From the NCBI GenBank assembly GCA_023700885.1, contig JAMPYA010000133.1, positions 1 to 6,362 on the forward strand: a DNA stretch of 6,362 bases, read 5' to 3'. The DNA is from Flavobacteriaceae bacterium. GTDB lineage: Bacteria > Bacteroidota > Bacteroidia > Flavobacteriales > Flavobacteriaceae. Below are positions 1 to 5,844 of the stretch, piece by piece; position 1 is the stretch's first letter; every line of letters starts with the position of its first letter. The notes under the pieces are model-generated. The model was not told the origin of the DNA. It was given only the letters and a program-made list of their open reading frames with translations, and made no database searches. The position numbers were made by a program, and so were the translations under genes.

Positions 1-687
1 TGGATGGATGAAGGTTTTACATCATTTATTGAAGTGTTAACATCTCATAATATTTATAAACCAATTGATAATTTTCTTTTTGAAAATGAATATGATGCTT
101 ACTACAGACTTGTTGATATAGGTAAAGAAGAAGCTTTATCAACCCATGCAGACCATTTTAGTATTAATGCCGCTTTCACGGTTGGTAGTTATTATAAAGG
201 ACTTATTTTCCTTTCACAATTAGGCTATATTATCGGACAGGATAATCTTATGAAAACTTTACAGGTTTATTATGATGAATGGAAATTCCAACATCCAAAA
301 CCAAATGATTTTAAACGGATTGCCGAAAAAGTTTCTGGAATACAGTTAGATTGGTATATGCAAGAGTGGATTCAAACCACTAACACAATTGATTATGCTG
401 TTGTTGAGGTTAAAGACCATGAAATTAGTTTAGAAAGAATTGGTAAAATGCCAATGCCAATAGATATAAAAGTTATTTATGAAGATGATTCAATCGAAAA
501 TTTTTACATTCCACTAACTTTAATGAGGGGAGAAAAACCAACAAAAGCAACCATTTTACCCGATTGGACCCGGACTCATCCCTATTATAAATTTAAAACA
601 AATAAAAAAGTTAAAAACGTCGTTATTGATGATTCACTTTTAATGGCTGATATAAATAGAAGAAATAATATATTCAGAAAAAATTAG
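1..687 (+). CDS. M1-family metallopeptidase, C-terminal part (5' end outside window)
   Basis: The frame is open from base 1, so the N-terminus lies outside the window; the ATG at base 4 is an internal Met. The first residues read WMDEGFTSFIE, matching the segment after the HEXXH zinc motif in M1 (gluzincin) aminopeptidases (usual form WLNEGFAxYxE). The Glu at bases 10-12 would be the third zinc ligand, and HEXXH should lie about 20 codons upstream. Tyr at 190-192, in YYKG, aligns with the transition-state Tyr of the family's YEKG motif. LDWYMQEWI (from base 346) is the usual segment near the end of the catalytic domain. The last ~90 residues look like a beta-rich domain; no long helical ERAP1-type C-terminal domain is present. 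The expected role is zinc-dependent removal of N-terminal amino acids from peptides, probably in the periplasm, but the signal peptide cannot be seen. The gene converges on the next one with one base between stop codons. Confidence 0.88.
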   Translation, partial: WMDEGFTSFIEVLTSHNIYKPIDNFLFENEYDAYYRLVDIGKEEALSTHADHFSINAAFTVGSYYKGLIFLSQLGYIIGQDNLMKTLQVYYDEWKFQHPKPNDFKRIAEKVSGIQLDWYMQEWIQTTNTIDYAVVEVKDHEISLERIGKMPMPIDIKVIYEDDSIENFYIPLTLMRGEKPTKATILPDWTRTHPYYKFKTNKKVKNVVIDDSLLMADINRRNNIFRKN

Positions 688-688
688 T

Positions 689-1357
689 TTATTGAATAAG
701 ATTAATAATTTGATCTATATTAAAAAAATCTCTAGGCAATAATCCCTTCAATAGCATAAGTAATCCAAAAAATATTAAAAGCACTCCCATCCCTTTTTTA
801 ATTTTATAAATAATGGGTGGGGTTAATTTTTTTTGGAGTTGTTTAGCAAGAAATATTTTACCTAAATCAACAATGAAATAGGTAATTAAAATTGCTAAAA
901 AGAAGTTGAATATTCTGTTTCCGTCCATTTCAAGATTAGATCCAAAACTTACCAATAATAATAACCAAAACGCCAAAACGCCAATATTAATAAAATTAAG
1001 TAGAAATCCTTTAATAAATAATCTTAAATAATTATTAGACTCTGGAATTACTAAATCTTCATCTTGTACAATAATGGTAGCTTTTTTAATATACATTGTA
1101 AGTCCGTAAACAAATAAAATCATTCCCCCTAGAAGAAATAAATTTGGATCATCCTTAAGTCTTTCTAGCAATTGGTGACTTCCAAAATAAGCCATCAAAA
1201 TAAAGACTATATCACCTAAAACAACTCCTAAATTAAAAACAATTGCCGCTCTAATACCTTTAACAATGCTAGTATGTAAAAGCATAAAAAATACTGGACC
1301 AATCATAAACGCCAAACTGATACCAATGGGGATTGCTTTTAATATATCTTCCATCAT
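689..1357 (-). CDS. LysE-family translocator (amino-acid/metabolite exporter)
   Basis: A 222-residue, very hydrophobic protein of the usual LysE/RhtB length. Likely membrane segments are near residues 5-28, 35-58, 73-90, 112-137, 148-170 and 188-208. Family marks are GP at 20-21 in the first helix, Gly34-Ile-Arg before helix 2, GD at 48-49 in helix 2, and GFLLNFIN at 117-124, where the common NP is replaced by NI. A charged, soluble loop occupies about 91-110. The family exports amino acids or related small molecules from the cytoplasm using the ion gradient; the substrate cannot be read from sequence. Two adjacent ATG codons open the frame (1357 and 1354) and either could be used. There is no Shine-Dalgarno sequence, as is usual in this phylum. 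The gene is divergent from the nitronate monooxygenase gene and has its own -7 box 18 bases upstream. Confidence 0.88.
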   Translation of the reverse strand: MMEDILKAIPIGISLAFMIGPVFFMLLHTSIVKGIRAAIVFNLGVVLGDIVFILMAYFGSHQLLERLKDDPNLFLLGGMILFVYGLTMYIKKATIIVQDEDLVIPESNNYLRLFIKGFLLNFINIGVLAFWLLLLVSFGSNLEMDGNRIFNFFLAILITYFIVDLGKIFLAKQLQKKLTPPIIYKIKKGMGVLLIFFGLLMLLKGLLPRDFFNIDQIINLIQ

Positions 1358-1374
1358 ATTTTTAAATACTGGGG

Positions 1375-1382
1375 CAAAGTTA
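1375..1382 (-). promoter_or_regulatory. Bacteroidota -7 promoter box for the LysE-family gene
   Basis: On the minus strand the bases read TAACTTTG followed by C, an exact match to the Bacteroidota housekeeping -7 consensus TAnnTTTG. It ends 17 bases before the ATG at 1357. Transcription would start near 1368-1370, giving a leader of only about 12 nt. I see no convincing -33 TTG/TTTG at the usual distance. Confidence 0.6.
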
Positions 1383-1418
1383 CTGTTTTTAATGATTTTA
1401 TAATTCAGATATTTATTT

Positions 1419-1454
1419 TAATAATTATACTATGCGCGCATATTAAAATTATTA
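1419..1454. promoter_or_regulatory. 36-base imperfect palindrome, candidate operator
   Basis: Two 18-base arms match as reverse complements at 16 of 18 positions, with no spacer. The centre is a perfect 12-base palindrome, TATGCGCGCATA (1431-1442); the outer arms are TAATAATT and AATTATTA. It lies between the divergent starts of the LysE-family and nitronate monooxygenase genes and overlaps the first two bases of the latter's -7 box, where a -33 element would otherwise lie. This position suits a transcription-factor site acting on one or both genes. No regulator gene is seen nearby. The outer arms are AT-only and could match partly by chance; the GC-containing core is the stronger signal. Confidence 0.45.
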
Positions 1455-1460
1455 TATTTG
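1453..1460 (+). promoter_or_regulatory. Bacteroidota -7 promoter box for the nitronate monooxygenase gene
   Basis: TATATTTG matches the TAnnTTTG consensus exactly. Transcription would begin near 1466, about 16 nt before the ATG at 1482. This box contains the TTG at 1458 that would otherwise be a longer start, arguing that the TTG is promoter and not coding. No clear -33 TTTG is present; the palindrome occupies that position. Confidence 0.6.
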
Positions 1461-1481
1461 AAATTATTAAAACTTATCTTA

Positions 1482-2435
1482 ATGGAAACAAAATACCAAA
1501 ACTTGACTGACCTTTTACAGATTCAACACCCAATAATAATGGCGCCCATGTTTTTGGTTTCCAATGTTAAAATGGCTATTGTAGGAATGGAAAGTGGGGT
1601 TGCAGCCTGTATTCCGGCTTTAAATTATAGAAATACAGATTTACTTAAAGAGGCTATCTTAGCATTGAAAGCGGCAAAACCAAAAGGAGGCGCTTTCGGT
1701 TTTAATTTAATTGTTAATAAGTCAAATATTAAATATCATGAACAACTAGAGGTTATTTGTGAGTATGGAGCAGATTTTATTATAACTTCTTTGGGTAGCC
1801 CAGAAGAAACCATTAAAATGGCAAAGTCTAAGGGAATTAAAGTATTTTGTGATGTTGTTAATTTAGATTTTGCTAAGAAAGTTGAGTCGCTAGGTTGTGA
1901 TGCTGTTATTGCAGTTAATAATTTAGCCGGCGGACATCGAGGAAATTTATCTCCAGAAGTTTTAATTCCTCAATTAGTAGAAAATTGTAATATTCCGGTT
2001 ATTTCTGCTGGTGGAGTTGGTAATAAGGCAGAATTAGATAAAATGATGCAATTAGGCGCTATCGGAGTTTCGGTTGGAAGTCCTTTTATTGCTGCTTCTG
2101 AAGCCGACATTTCTGAAGAATACAAGCAAGCTTGTGTTCAATATGGAGAAAAAGATATTGTAGTAACTGAGAAAATTTCAGGAACACCTTGCACAGTTAT
2201 TAATACAGATTATGTTCAGAAAATCGGAACCAAACAAACTTGGTTCGAAACCATTTTAAACAAAAATAAAAAACTTAAAAAATGGGTAAAAATGTTGCGT
2301 TTTATGATTGGAACATCAGCTGTAACTAAGGCCGCAACTAAAGCTACATACAAAACGGTCTGGGTAGCAGGACCAAGTATTGAATATACCAAAAGGATAG
2401 AATCTGTTAAGGAAATTGTAAAACGATTTGTGTAA
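1482..2435 (+). CDS. Nitronate monooxygenase-family (2-nitropropane dioxygenase-like) FMN enzyme
   Basis: A 317-residue protein with the single TIM-barrel fold pattern of the nitronate monooxygenase/NPD family. HPIIMAPM near residues 16-23 is the typical first strand. AGGHRG at 149-154 carries the His (residue 152) that is the conserved catalytic base in class I nitronate monooxygenases, and SAGGVG at 175-180 followed by GAIGVSVGSPFIAASEA forms the FMN phosphate-binding region. The C-terminal VWVAGPSIEY is also typical. The expected reaction is FMN- and O2-dependent oxidation of alkyl nitronates to carbonyl compounds; FabK-type enoyl-ACP reductases share the GGHxG motif, so the precise substrate is open. 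A TTG at 1458 would add eight residues, but it lies inside the -7 box. The ATG at 1482, followed by METKYQNLTDLL, is preferred. The gene is apparently a single transcription unit, followed by a 199-base non-coding spacer. Confidence 0.87.
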   Translation: METKYQNLTDLLQIQHPIIMAPMFLVSNVKMAIVGMESGVAACIPALNYRNTDLLKEAILALKAAKPKGGAFGFNLIVNKSNIKYHEQLEVICEYGADFIITSLGSPEETIKMAKSKGIKVFCDVVNLDFAKKVESLGCDAVIAVNNLAGGHRGNLSPEVLIPQLVENCNIPVISAGGVGNKAELDKMMQLGAIGVSVGSPFIAASEADISEEYKQACVQYGEKDIVVTEKISGTPCTVINTDYVQKIGTKQTWFETILNKNKKLKKWVKMLRFMIGTSAVTKAATKATYKTVWVAGPSIEYTKRIESVKEIVKRFV

Positions 2436-2440
2436 AGGGA

Positions 2441-2502
2441 GTTTGAAAGTAATAATGTTGAAAGTTGTAAAGTTTGAAAAGTTTCAGGTTTCAAGTTTGA
2501 AA
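2441..2502. repeat. Cluster of short GTTTGAAA-type repeats
   Basis: GTTTGAAA occurs at 2441-2448, 2472-2479 and 2495-2502, with a GTTGAAA variant at 2457-2463. GTTTCAGGTTTCAA lies between the last two. TTTCAA (2489-2494) and TTGAAA (2497-2502) form an inverted pair with a 2-base spacer, too tight for a stable hairpin on its own. The cluster starts five bases after the nitronate monooxygenase stop. Similar low-complexity TTTGAAA/TTTCAA tracts are, from general recollection, common in flavobacterial intergenic regions. It is not a recognisable terminator. Confidence 0.5.
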
Positions 2503-2570
2503 TGTTTTTAATCTTTTAATATAAAATAATTATCCTTTAAAAAGTTAGGCTTATTTTTTAGATTAATTTG

Positions 2571-2578
2571 TATTTTTA
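2571..2578 (+). promoter_or_regulatory. Possible -7 box for the porW-bactofilin-atpZ block (weak)
   Basis: TATTTTTA differs from TAnnTTTG at the last base only and is followed by C. A TTAATTTG directly before it (2563-2570) is another one-mismatch candidate. Either would give a leader of roughly 45-60 nt for porW. In such AT-rich sequence one-mismatch matches are frequent, so this is only a candidate; the 199-base gap does require a promoter somewhere if porW starts a transcript. Confidence 0.2.
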
Positions 2579-2589
2579 CGAACCTTGCA

Positions 2590-2608
2590 CAATCTTTTAG
2601 TCAGATTG
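2590..2608 (+). promoter_or_regulatory. Small hairpin upstream of porW
   Basis: CAATCT (2590-2595) and AGATTG (2603-2608) are perfect reverse complements around a 7-base loop. The stem can be extended by one G-C pair past a mismatch. It is not followed by a T-run, so it does not look like an intrinsic terminator. It ends 26 bases before the preferred TTG start of porW, so if transcribed it would be in the leader. Confidence 0.3.
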
Positions 2609-2634
2609 CGTTATGGTTATATAAATTGTTTGTT

Positions 2635-4779
2635 TTGAACAGATACACCAAAATCTTCATACCAATTGTTGCTCTACTAATTTTATTAGGGTGCTCAACG
2701 CGTAAAAATGCTTTTTTAAATCGGAGTTTTCACTCATTTACGGCTAAGTATAATGTGCTTTATAATGGTCAGCTGGCTTTTGAAGATGGAATTAAACAAC
2801 TCAATAATAATTATAGCGATAATTATTGGGAAGTTTTGCCAATAGAACCTTTAAAAATTGATGAATTAGCACTTCCTGGAATGGCTGCTTCGACCGATAA
2901 TTCTTCTGAAGCATTTACAAAGGCTGAAGAAAAGGCAGTAAAAGCTATTCAGAAACATGCTATGAATTTTTACAATAAAGAGCGCAATCCTCAAATTGAT
3001 GATGCCTATTTATTATTAGGAAAATCTAGATATTATTCTCAGCGATTTGTCCCTGCTTTAGAAGCATTTAATTATGTAATTAAAAATTATCCAAACGCCG
3101 ATTTAATTGATGAAACTAAAATTTGGCAGGCTAAAACAAACCTTCGTCTACAAAATGAAGAAATGTCAATCTTATCTTTAAAAGCAATTCTGAAAAATAA
3201 AACATTGTCAGACAAAAATCGATTTGATGCTCATACTGCCTTAGCAATGGCTTATATATATTCAGATAGCATACAACAAGTTGTTAATCACTTAAATAAG
3301 TCGATCAATATATCAGAAAAATTTGAGCAATCATCAAGAAATTCGTTTATTTTGGGCCAATTATATCGTCACGAAAAAAAGATAGATTCATCAAATTATG
3401 CTTTTCAAAAAATCATTTTAAATAAAAAAGCGCCCTTTAAGTATCAAATTAATGCAGAAATAGAACTGGCTAAAAACATCGAAAATACTGGTGATGTGAA
3501 GCAAATGGTTAATAAACTGAATGATTTAATTAAAAATAGAGATAATAGAGCTTATTTAGACAAACTGTACTATCATTTAGGAATGGTATATCTTAATAAC
3601 AACAAAATTGATGATGCAGAAAATCAGTTTAAAAAATCTGCTAGTGCTAAAAATGCAGATCGTTTTCAGAAAGAACTTTCTTATGAAGCATTAGGAAATA
3701 TAAATTTTGATAAAGGAAATTATGTTATTTCAGGAAGCTATTATGATAGTGTTTTAAATTTTTCTGCAGATCGAAATACTAAAAGAGTTTTAAAAATTAA
3801 GCGCATTAGAAAAAGTTTAGATGATGTCATTTTAAATGAAAATTTAGCCCAGACAAATGATAGTATTTTAAAGTTGGTTAATATGACTGAGGCTGATAAA
3901 TTAACCTTTGTCAACACTTTAATTGAGCAAATAAAATCTGATAAAAAAAATGCTCCTAAAACCACCGATTTAAGCTCAAAAAAATTTAAGACAAAAGAAA
4001 ACAGTACAGGGAAATGGTATTTTTATAATCCCGAAATTGTGAAAGCAGGAATTGTAGAATTTAGAAAAAAATGGGGGAATCTTTCATTGGTTGATAATTG
4101 GAAAATTAATAAATATTCAGGTTTAGTTTCAGAAATTTCTGAGGAAGTTATTGTAAAAGATGAACGTTTAAATCCTGATTATTATTTGGCAAGTATTCCA
4201 ACTGATAAAAATCAAATTGACAGTATCCAAAAAGTAAGAAATGAGGCGTATTATAAACTCGGATTAATATATAAAGAGCAATTTTTAAGAAACGATTTAG
4301 CCATTAATAGATTTGAAAAAGTGCTTTCTTTTGGTGAAAACGAATCCTTTTATTTGCCGGCTAAATTTCATTTATATCGAATTTATAGCGGTACAAATGA
4401 GCAAAAAGCGAATCAGTTAAGAAATCAAATTATAGAACAACATCCCAATTCATTATACGCATCTTTAGTTCAAAAATCTGATAAAAAATTAGACATTTTT
4501 GATAATGTAAATACTCCTGAAAAAGTATATAAAAACATATACTTATTATATGAAGATGCCAAATATGATGAGGTTTTACAACAATTAAAAGAGGTAATCC
4601 CTGATTATAGTCAAACAGAATTAATTCCTAAGTTTGAGTTGTTAAAGGCGTTTACAATAGGGAAAATAGAAGGCGCAGCATCGTTTAAAAACGCATTAGA
4701 ATTTGTTGCGGTAACCTATCCAAATACTGAAGAAGGAAAAAAAGCTATTGAAGTTATAAACACTTTAAAAAACTATTAA
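2635..4779 (+). CDS. porW: Type IX secretion system lipoprotein PorW/SprE (TPR protein)
   Basis: A 714-residue lipoprotein. The N-terminus MNRYTKIFIPIVALLILLGC is a lipoprotein signal with lipobox LLGC; Cys20 would be lipidated. Helical tetratricopeptide-like repeats occur near 118-185 (AYLLLGKSRYYSQRF, ALEAFNYVIKNYP), 305-375 and 535-610. Between them a Lys-rich linker leads into WYFYNP (461-466), then an EF...WG element with Trp480, a segment I recognise as characteristic of PorW/SprE. The C-terminus has YPNTEEGKKA. In Porphyromonas gingivalis and Flavobacterium johnsoniae this outer-membrane lipoprotein is needed for T9SS secretion and, in F. johnsoniae, gliding. No ATG suits the start: TTG at 2635 gives the most compact signal peptide, and an in-frame TTG at 2626 would add MFV. 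Bactofilin follows after four bases, suggesting co-transcription. Confidence 0.87.
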   Translation: MNRYTKIFIPIVALLILLGCSTRKNAFLNRSFHSFTAKYNVLYNGQLAFEDGIKQLNNNYSDNYWEVLPIEPLKIDELALPGMAASTDNSSEAFTKAEEKAVKAIQKHAMNFYNKERNPQIDDAYLLLGKSRYYSQRFVPALEAFNYVIKNYPNADLIDETKIWQAKTNLRLQNEEMSILSLKAILKNKTLSDKNRFDAHTALAMAYIYSDSIQQVVNHLNKSINISEKFEQSSRNSFILGQLYRHEKKIDSSNYAFQKIILNKKAPFKYQINAEIELAKNIENTGDVKQMVNKLNDLIKNRDNRAYLDKLYYHLGMVYLNNNKIDDAENQFKKSASAKNADRFQKELSYEALGNINFDKGNYVISGSYYDSVLNFSADRNTKRVLKIKRIRKSLDDVILNENLAQTNDSILKLVNMTEADKLTFVNTLIEQIKSDKKNAPKTTDLSSKKFKTKENSTGKWYFYNPEIVKAGIVEFRKKWGNLSLVDNWKINKYSGLVSEISEEVIVKDERLNPDYYLASIPTDKNQIDSIQKVRNEAYYKLGLIYKEQFLRNDLAINRFEKVLSFGENESFYLPAKFHLYRIYSGTNEQKANQLRNQIIEQHPNSLYASLVQKSDKKLDIFDNVNTPEKVYKNIYLLYEDAKYDEVLQQLKEVIPDYSQTELIPKFELLKAFTIGKIEGAASFKNALEFVAVTYPNTEEGKKAIEVINTLKNY

Positions 4780-4783
4780 AATT

Positions 4784-5167
4784 ATGTTTTCAGAAAAGAA
4801 ACCAAAACCAGAAATATTAATATTAGAAAGAAATGTAATTGGAAAAAACACTTCATTTGTGGGCAATTTAATTTCAGAAGGTGATTTTAGAATTGATGGA
4901 AATGTAGAAGGAACAATTAACATAAAAGGGAAAATTGTTATAGGAAAAGATAGTATTATAAAAGGAACTATCATTTGTGGCGATGCCGATATTGAAGGGA
5001 TTTTCACTGGGAAACTATATGTAACTAATACACTTTCTTTAAAATCGAATGCCGTAATTAACGGAGAAGTGAATATCAATAAATTATCGGTAGAACCGGG
5101 CGCTACTTTTAACGCTTCTTGTAATATGAAAGGTGTTAATTATACCGATGAAAAAAATAATGGATAA
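4784..5167 (+). CDS. Bactofilin (polymer-forming cytoskeletal protein)
   Basis: A 127-residue protein of standard bactofilin length. The core, about residues 18-115, is a run of short beta strands with regularly spaced Gly and Ile/Val (GDFRIDGNVEGTI at 33-45, then further turns such as KGTIICGDADIEG), the pattern of the right-handed beta-helix that polymerises without nucleotide. Flexible tails flank it: a Lys/Pro-rich N-terminus beginning MFSEKKPKPE and a polar C-terminus. The MFS-plus-lysines start resembles the membrane-targeting N-terminus reported for other bactofilins. Bactofilins form membrane-associated filaments that position cell-envelope machines; the partner here is unknown. The gene starts four bases after the porW stop and its end overlaps the AtpZ-like gene by eight bases, implying translational coupling. 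Confidence 0.93.
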   Translation: MFSEKKPKPEILILERNVIGKNTSFVGNLISEGDFRIDGNVEGTINIKGKIVIGKDSIIKGTIICGDADIEGIFTGKLYVTNTLSLKSNAVINGEVNINKLSVEPGATFNASCNMKGVNYTDEKNNG

Positions 5168-5396
5168 GCAATCGGATAAACCCATAAATAAATATATTTA
5201 TTTTTCATCAGTTGTTTTTCAAATGGCAATAACAATTACTATTGCTGCATTTACCGGTCAATGGCTTGATGAAAAATTTCCAAATAATTATAGTTTATTT
5301 ACAGTTATATTATCGCTATTAGCTGTTTTTGGTTCTTTGTATTTAGTGATAAAACGAGTTATTTTAATGAGCAAAGAAGATGAAAAAAGAGATTAA
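5160..5396 (+). CDS. atpZ: AtpZ/AtpI-family small membrane protein
   Basis: A 78-residue protein with two membrane helices (about residues 13-32 and 45-66). A short loop between them carries GQWLDEKFPN (33-42), which matches the G-x-x-LD-x-x-x-P pattern of AtpZ proteins. AtpZ proteins are encoded beside F1F0 ATP synthase genes and are linked to assembly of the complex or to Mg2+/Ca2+ handling with AtpI; that role is inferred here from family and position. The ATG at 5160 is preferred because it gives the usual family length and an A-rich leader. ATGs at 5133 and 5148 are in frame but would add up to nine residues and lengthen the overlap with bactofilin to 20-35 bases. With 5160 the overlap is eight bases. 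The 3' end overlaps the next gene by 17 bases. Confidence 0.85.
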   Translation: MDKQSDKPINKYIYFSSVVFQMAITITIAAFTGQWLDEKFPNNYSLFTVILSLLAVFGSLYLVIKRVILMSKEDEKRD

Positions 5397-5775
5397 GCAT
5401 TTACTAAAATATTTACTCGGGATAACTTTATTGTTACACGGAGCTCAGAATATAGTTCAAAAAAATATTTTTGATTCCATTTTATTTTATTATCCAACTT
5501 ACGTTATTTACTTTTTTCATTTTACCATCACATTTTTAATTTTATTGTCTTTGATAGCTGTTAAGAATATTTTTTTTGAAAAAACCGGATTTGCTTTTAT
5601 GGCTTTAAGTTTATTAAAAATGTTAGCATCAGTAATATTCTTATTGCCATTAATACAATCAGAAAAATTTAATTATATACCAGATGTAATAGCCTTTTTT
5701 GTACCTTATTTTATATTTTTATTTTTTGAAATCTTCTATTCCATTAAACTTTTAAACTCAATACCTAAAGAATAA
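5380..5775 (+). CDS. AtpI-like four-helix membrane protein (DUF6168-type)
   Basis: A 131-residue protein with four predicted membrane helices, near residues 8-26, 36-62, 69-93 and 100-125. Notable features are GFAFMALSLLKM (70-81), with a Lys inside the third helix, and Asp102, PYF (109-111) and Glu117 in the fourth. I recognise it as a flavobacterial family of unknown function, probably DUF6168. Helix number, length, the buried Lys in helix 3 and position between AtpZ and AtpB all resemble AtpI (UncI), the accessory protein ahead of atpB in many ATP synthase operons. Identity with AtpI is an inference, since direct sequence similarity is low. Its ATG lies inside the end of the AtpZ-like gene (17-base overlap), so translation is probably coupled. 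Confidence 0.8.
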   Translation: MKKEIKHLLKYLLGITLLLHGAQNIVQKNIFDSILFYYPTYVIYFFHFTITFLILLSLIAVKNIFFEKTGFAFMALSLLKMLASVIFLLPLIQSEKFNYIPDVIAFFVPYFIFLFFEIFYSIKLLNSIPKE

Positions 5776-5799
5776 GTTTATATTTTTGAATTAATTGTT

Positions 5800-5807
5800 T
5801 ACTTTTG
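5800..5807 (+). promoter_or_regulatory. Bacteroidota -7 promoter box for atpB / ATP synthase operon
   Basis: TACTTTTG followed by C matches TAnnTTTG exactly. A weak -33-like TTTA lies at 5777-5780 with a 19-base spacer. Transcription would begin near 5813, giving a leader of about 30 nt. The box sits in the 69-base gap after the AtpI-like gene, so atpB probably has its own start even if read-through from the upstream block also occurs. Confidence 0.6.
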
Positions 5808-5838
5808 CACCAAATTTTTAAGGAAGTAAACTATATAA

Positions 5839-5844
5839 ATGTAA
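5839..5844 (+). other. Start-stop minimal ORF (ATG-TAA) before atpB
   Basis: ATG at 5839 is followed at once by TAA and then by the in-frame ATG of atpB at 5845. AAGGAAG at 5820-5826 is the only Shine-Dalgarno-like sequence here; it is 12 bases from this first ATG and 18 from the atpB ATG, so its spacing fits neither well and favours the first. Whether ribosomes use it is unknown. Confidence 0.35.

Noticed and set aside
689..699. TTATT-G-AATAA palindrome as a bidirectional terminator
   Set aside because: It has five A-T pairs around a single base, cannot form a stable hairpin, and lies inside the LysE-family coding end.
2216..2494. Minus-strand frame of 92 codons
   Set aside because: It lies mostly antisense to the conserved C-terminal part of the nitronate monooxygenase and its rest is in the repeat tract; no recognisable protein and no start context.
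2563..2588. Well-defined porW promoter
   Set aside because: Several one- or two-mismatch -7 candidates overlap (2563, 2571, 2580) but none has a matching -33 element; only one is listed, at low confidence.
3741..3965. Minus-strand frame of 74 codons
   Set aside because: It is wholly antisense to the porW coding region, with composition expected of a shadow frame and no family features.
4765..5079. Minus-strand frame of 104 codons
   Set aside because: It is antisense to bactofilin; its hydrophobic Phe/Ser/Ile-rich translation is the mirror of the beta-helix coding sequence.
5133..5159. Longer N-terminus for the AtpZ-like protein
   Set aside because: It would overlap bactofilin by 35 bases and add residues not expected in the family; ATG 5160 gives the normal length.
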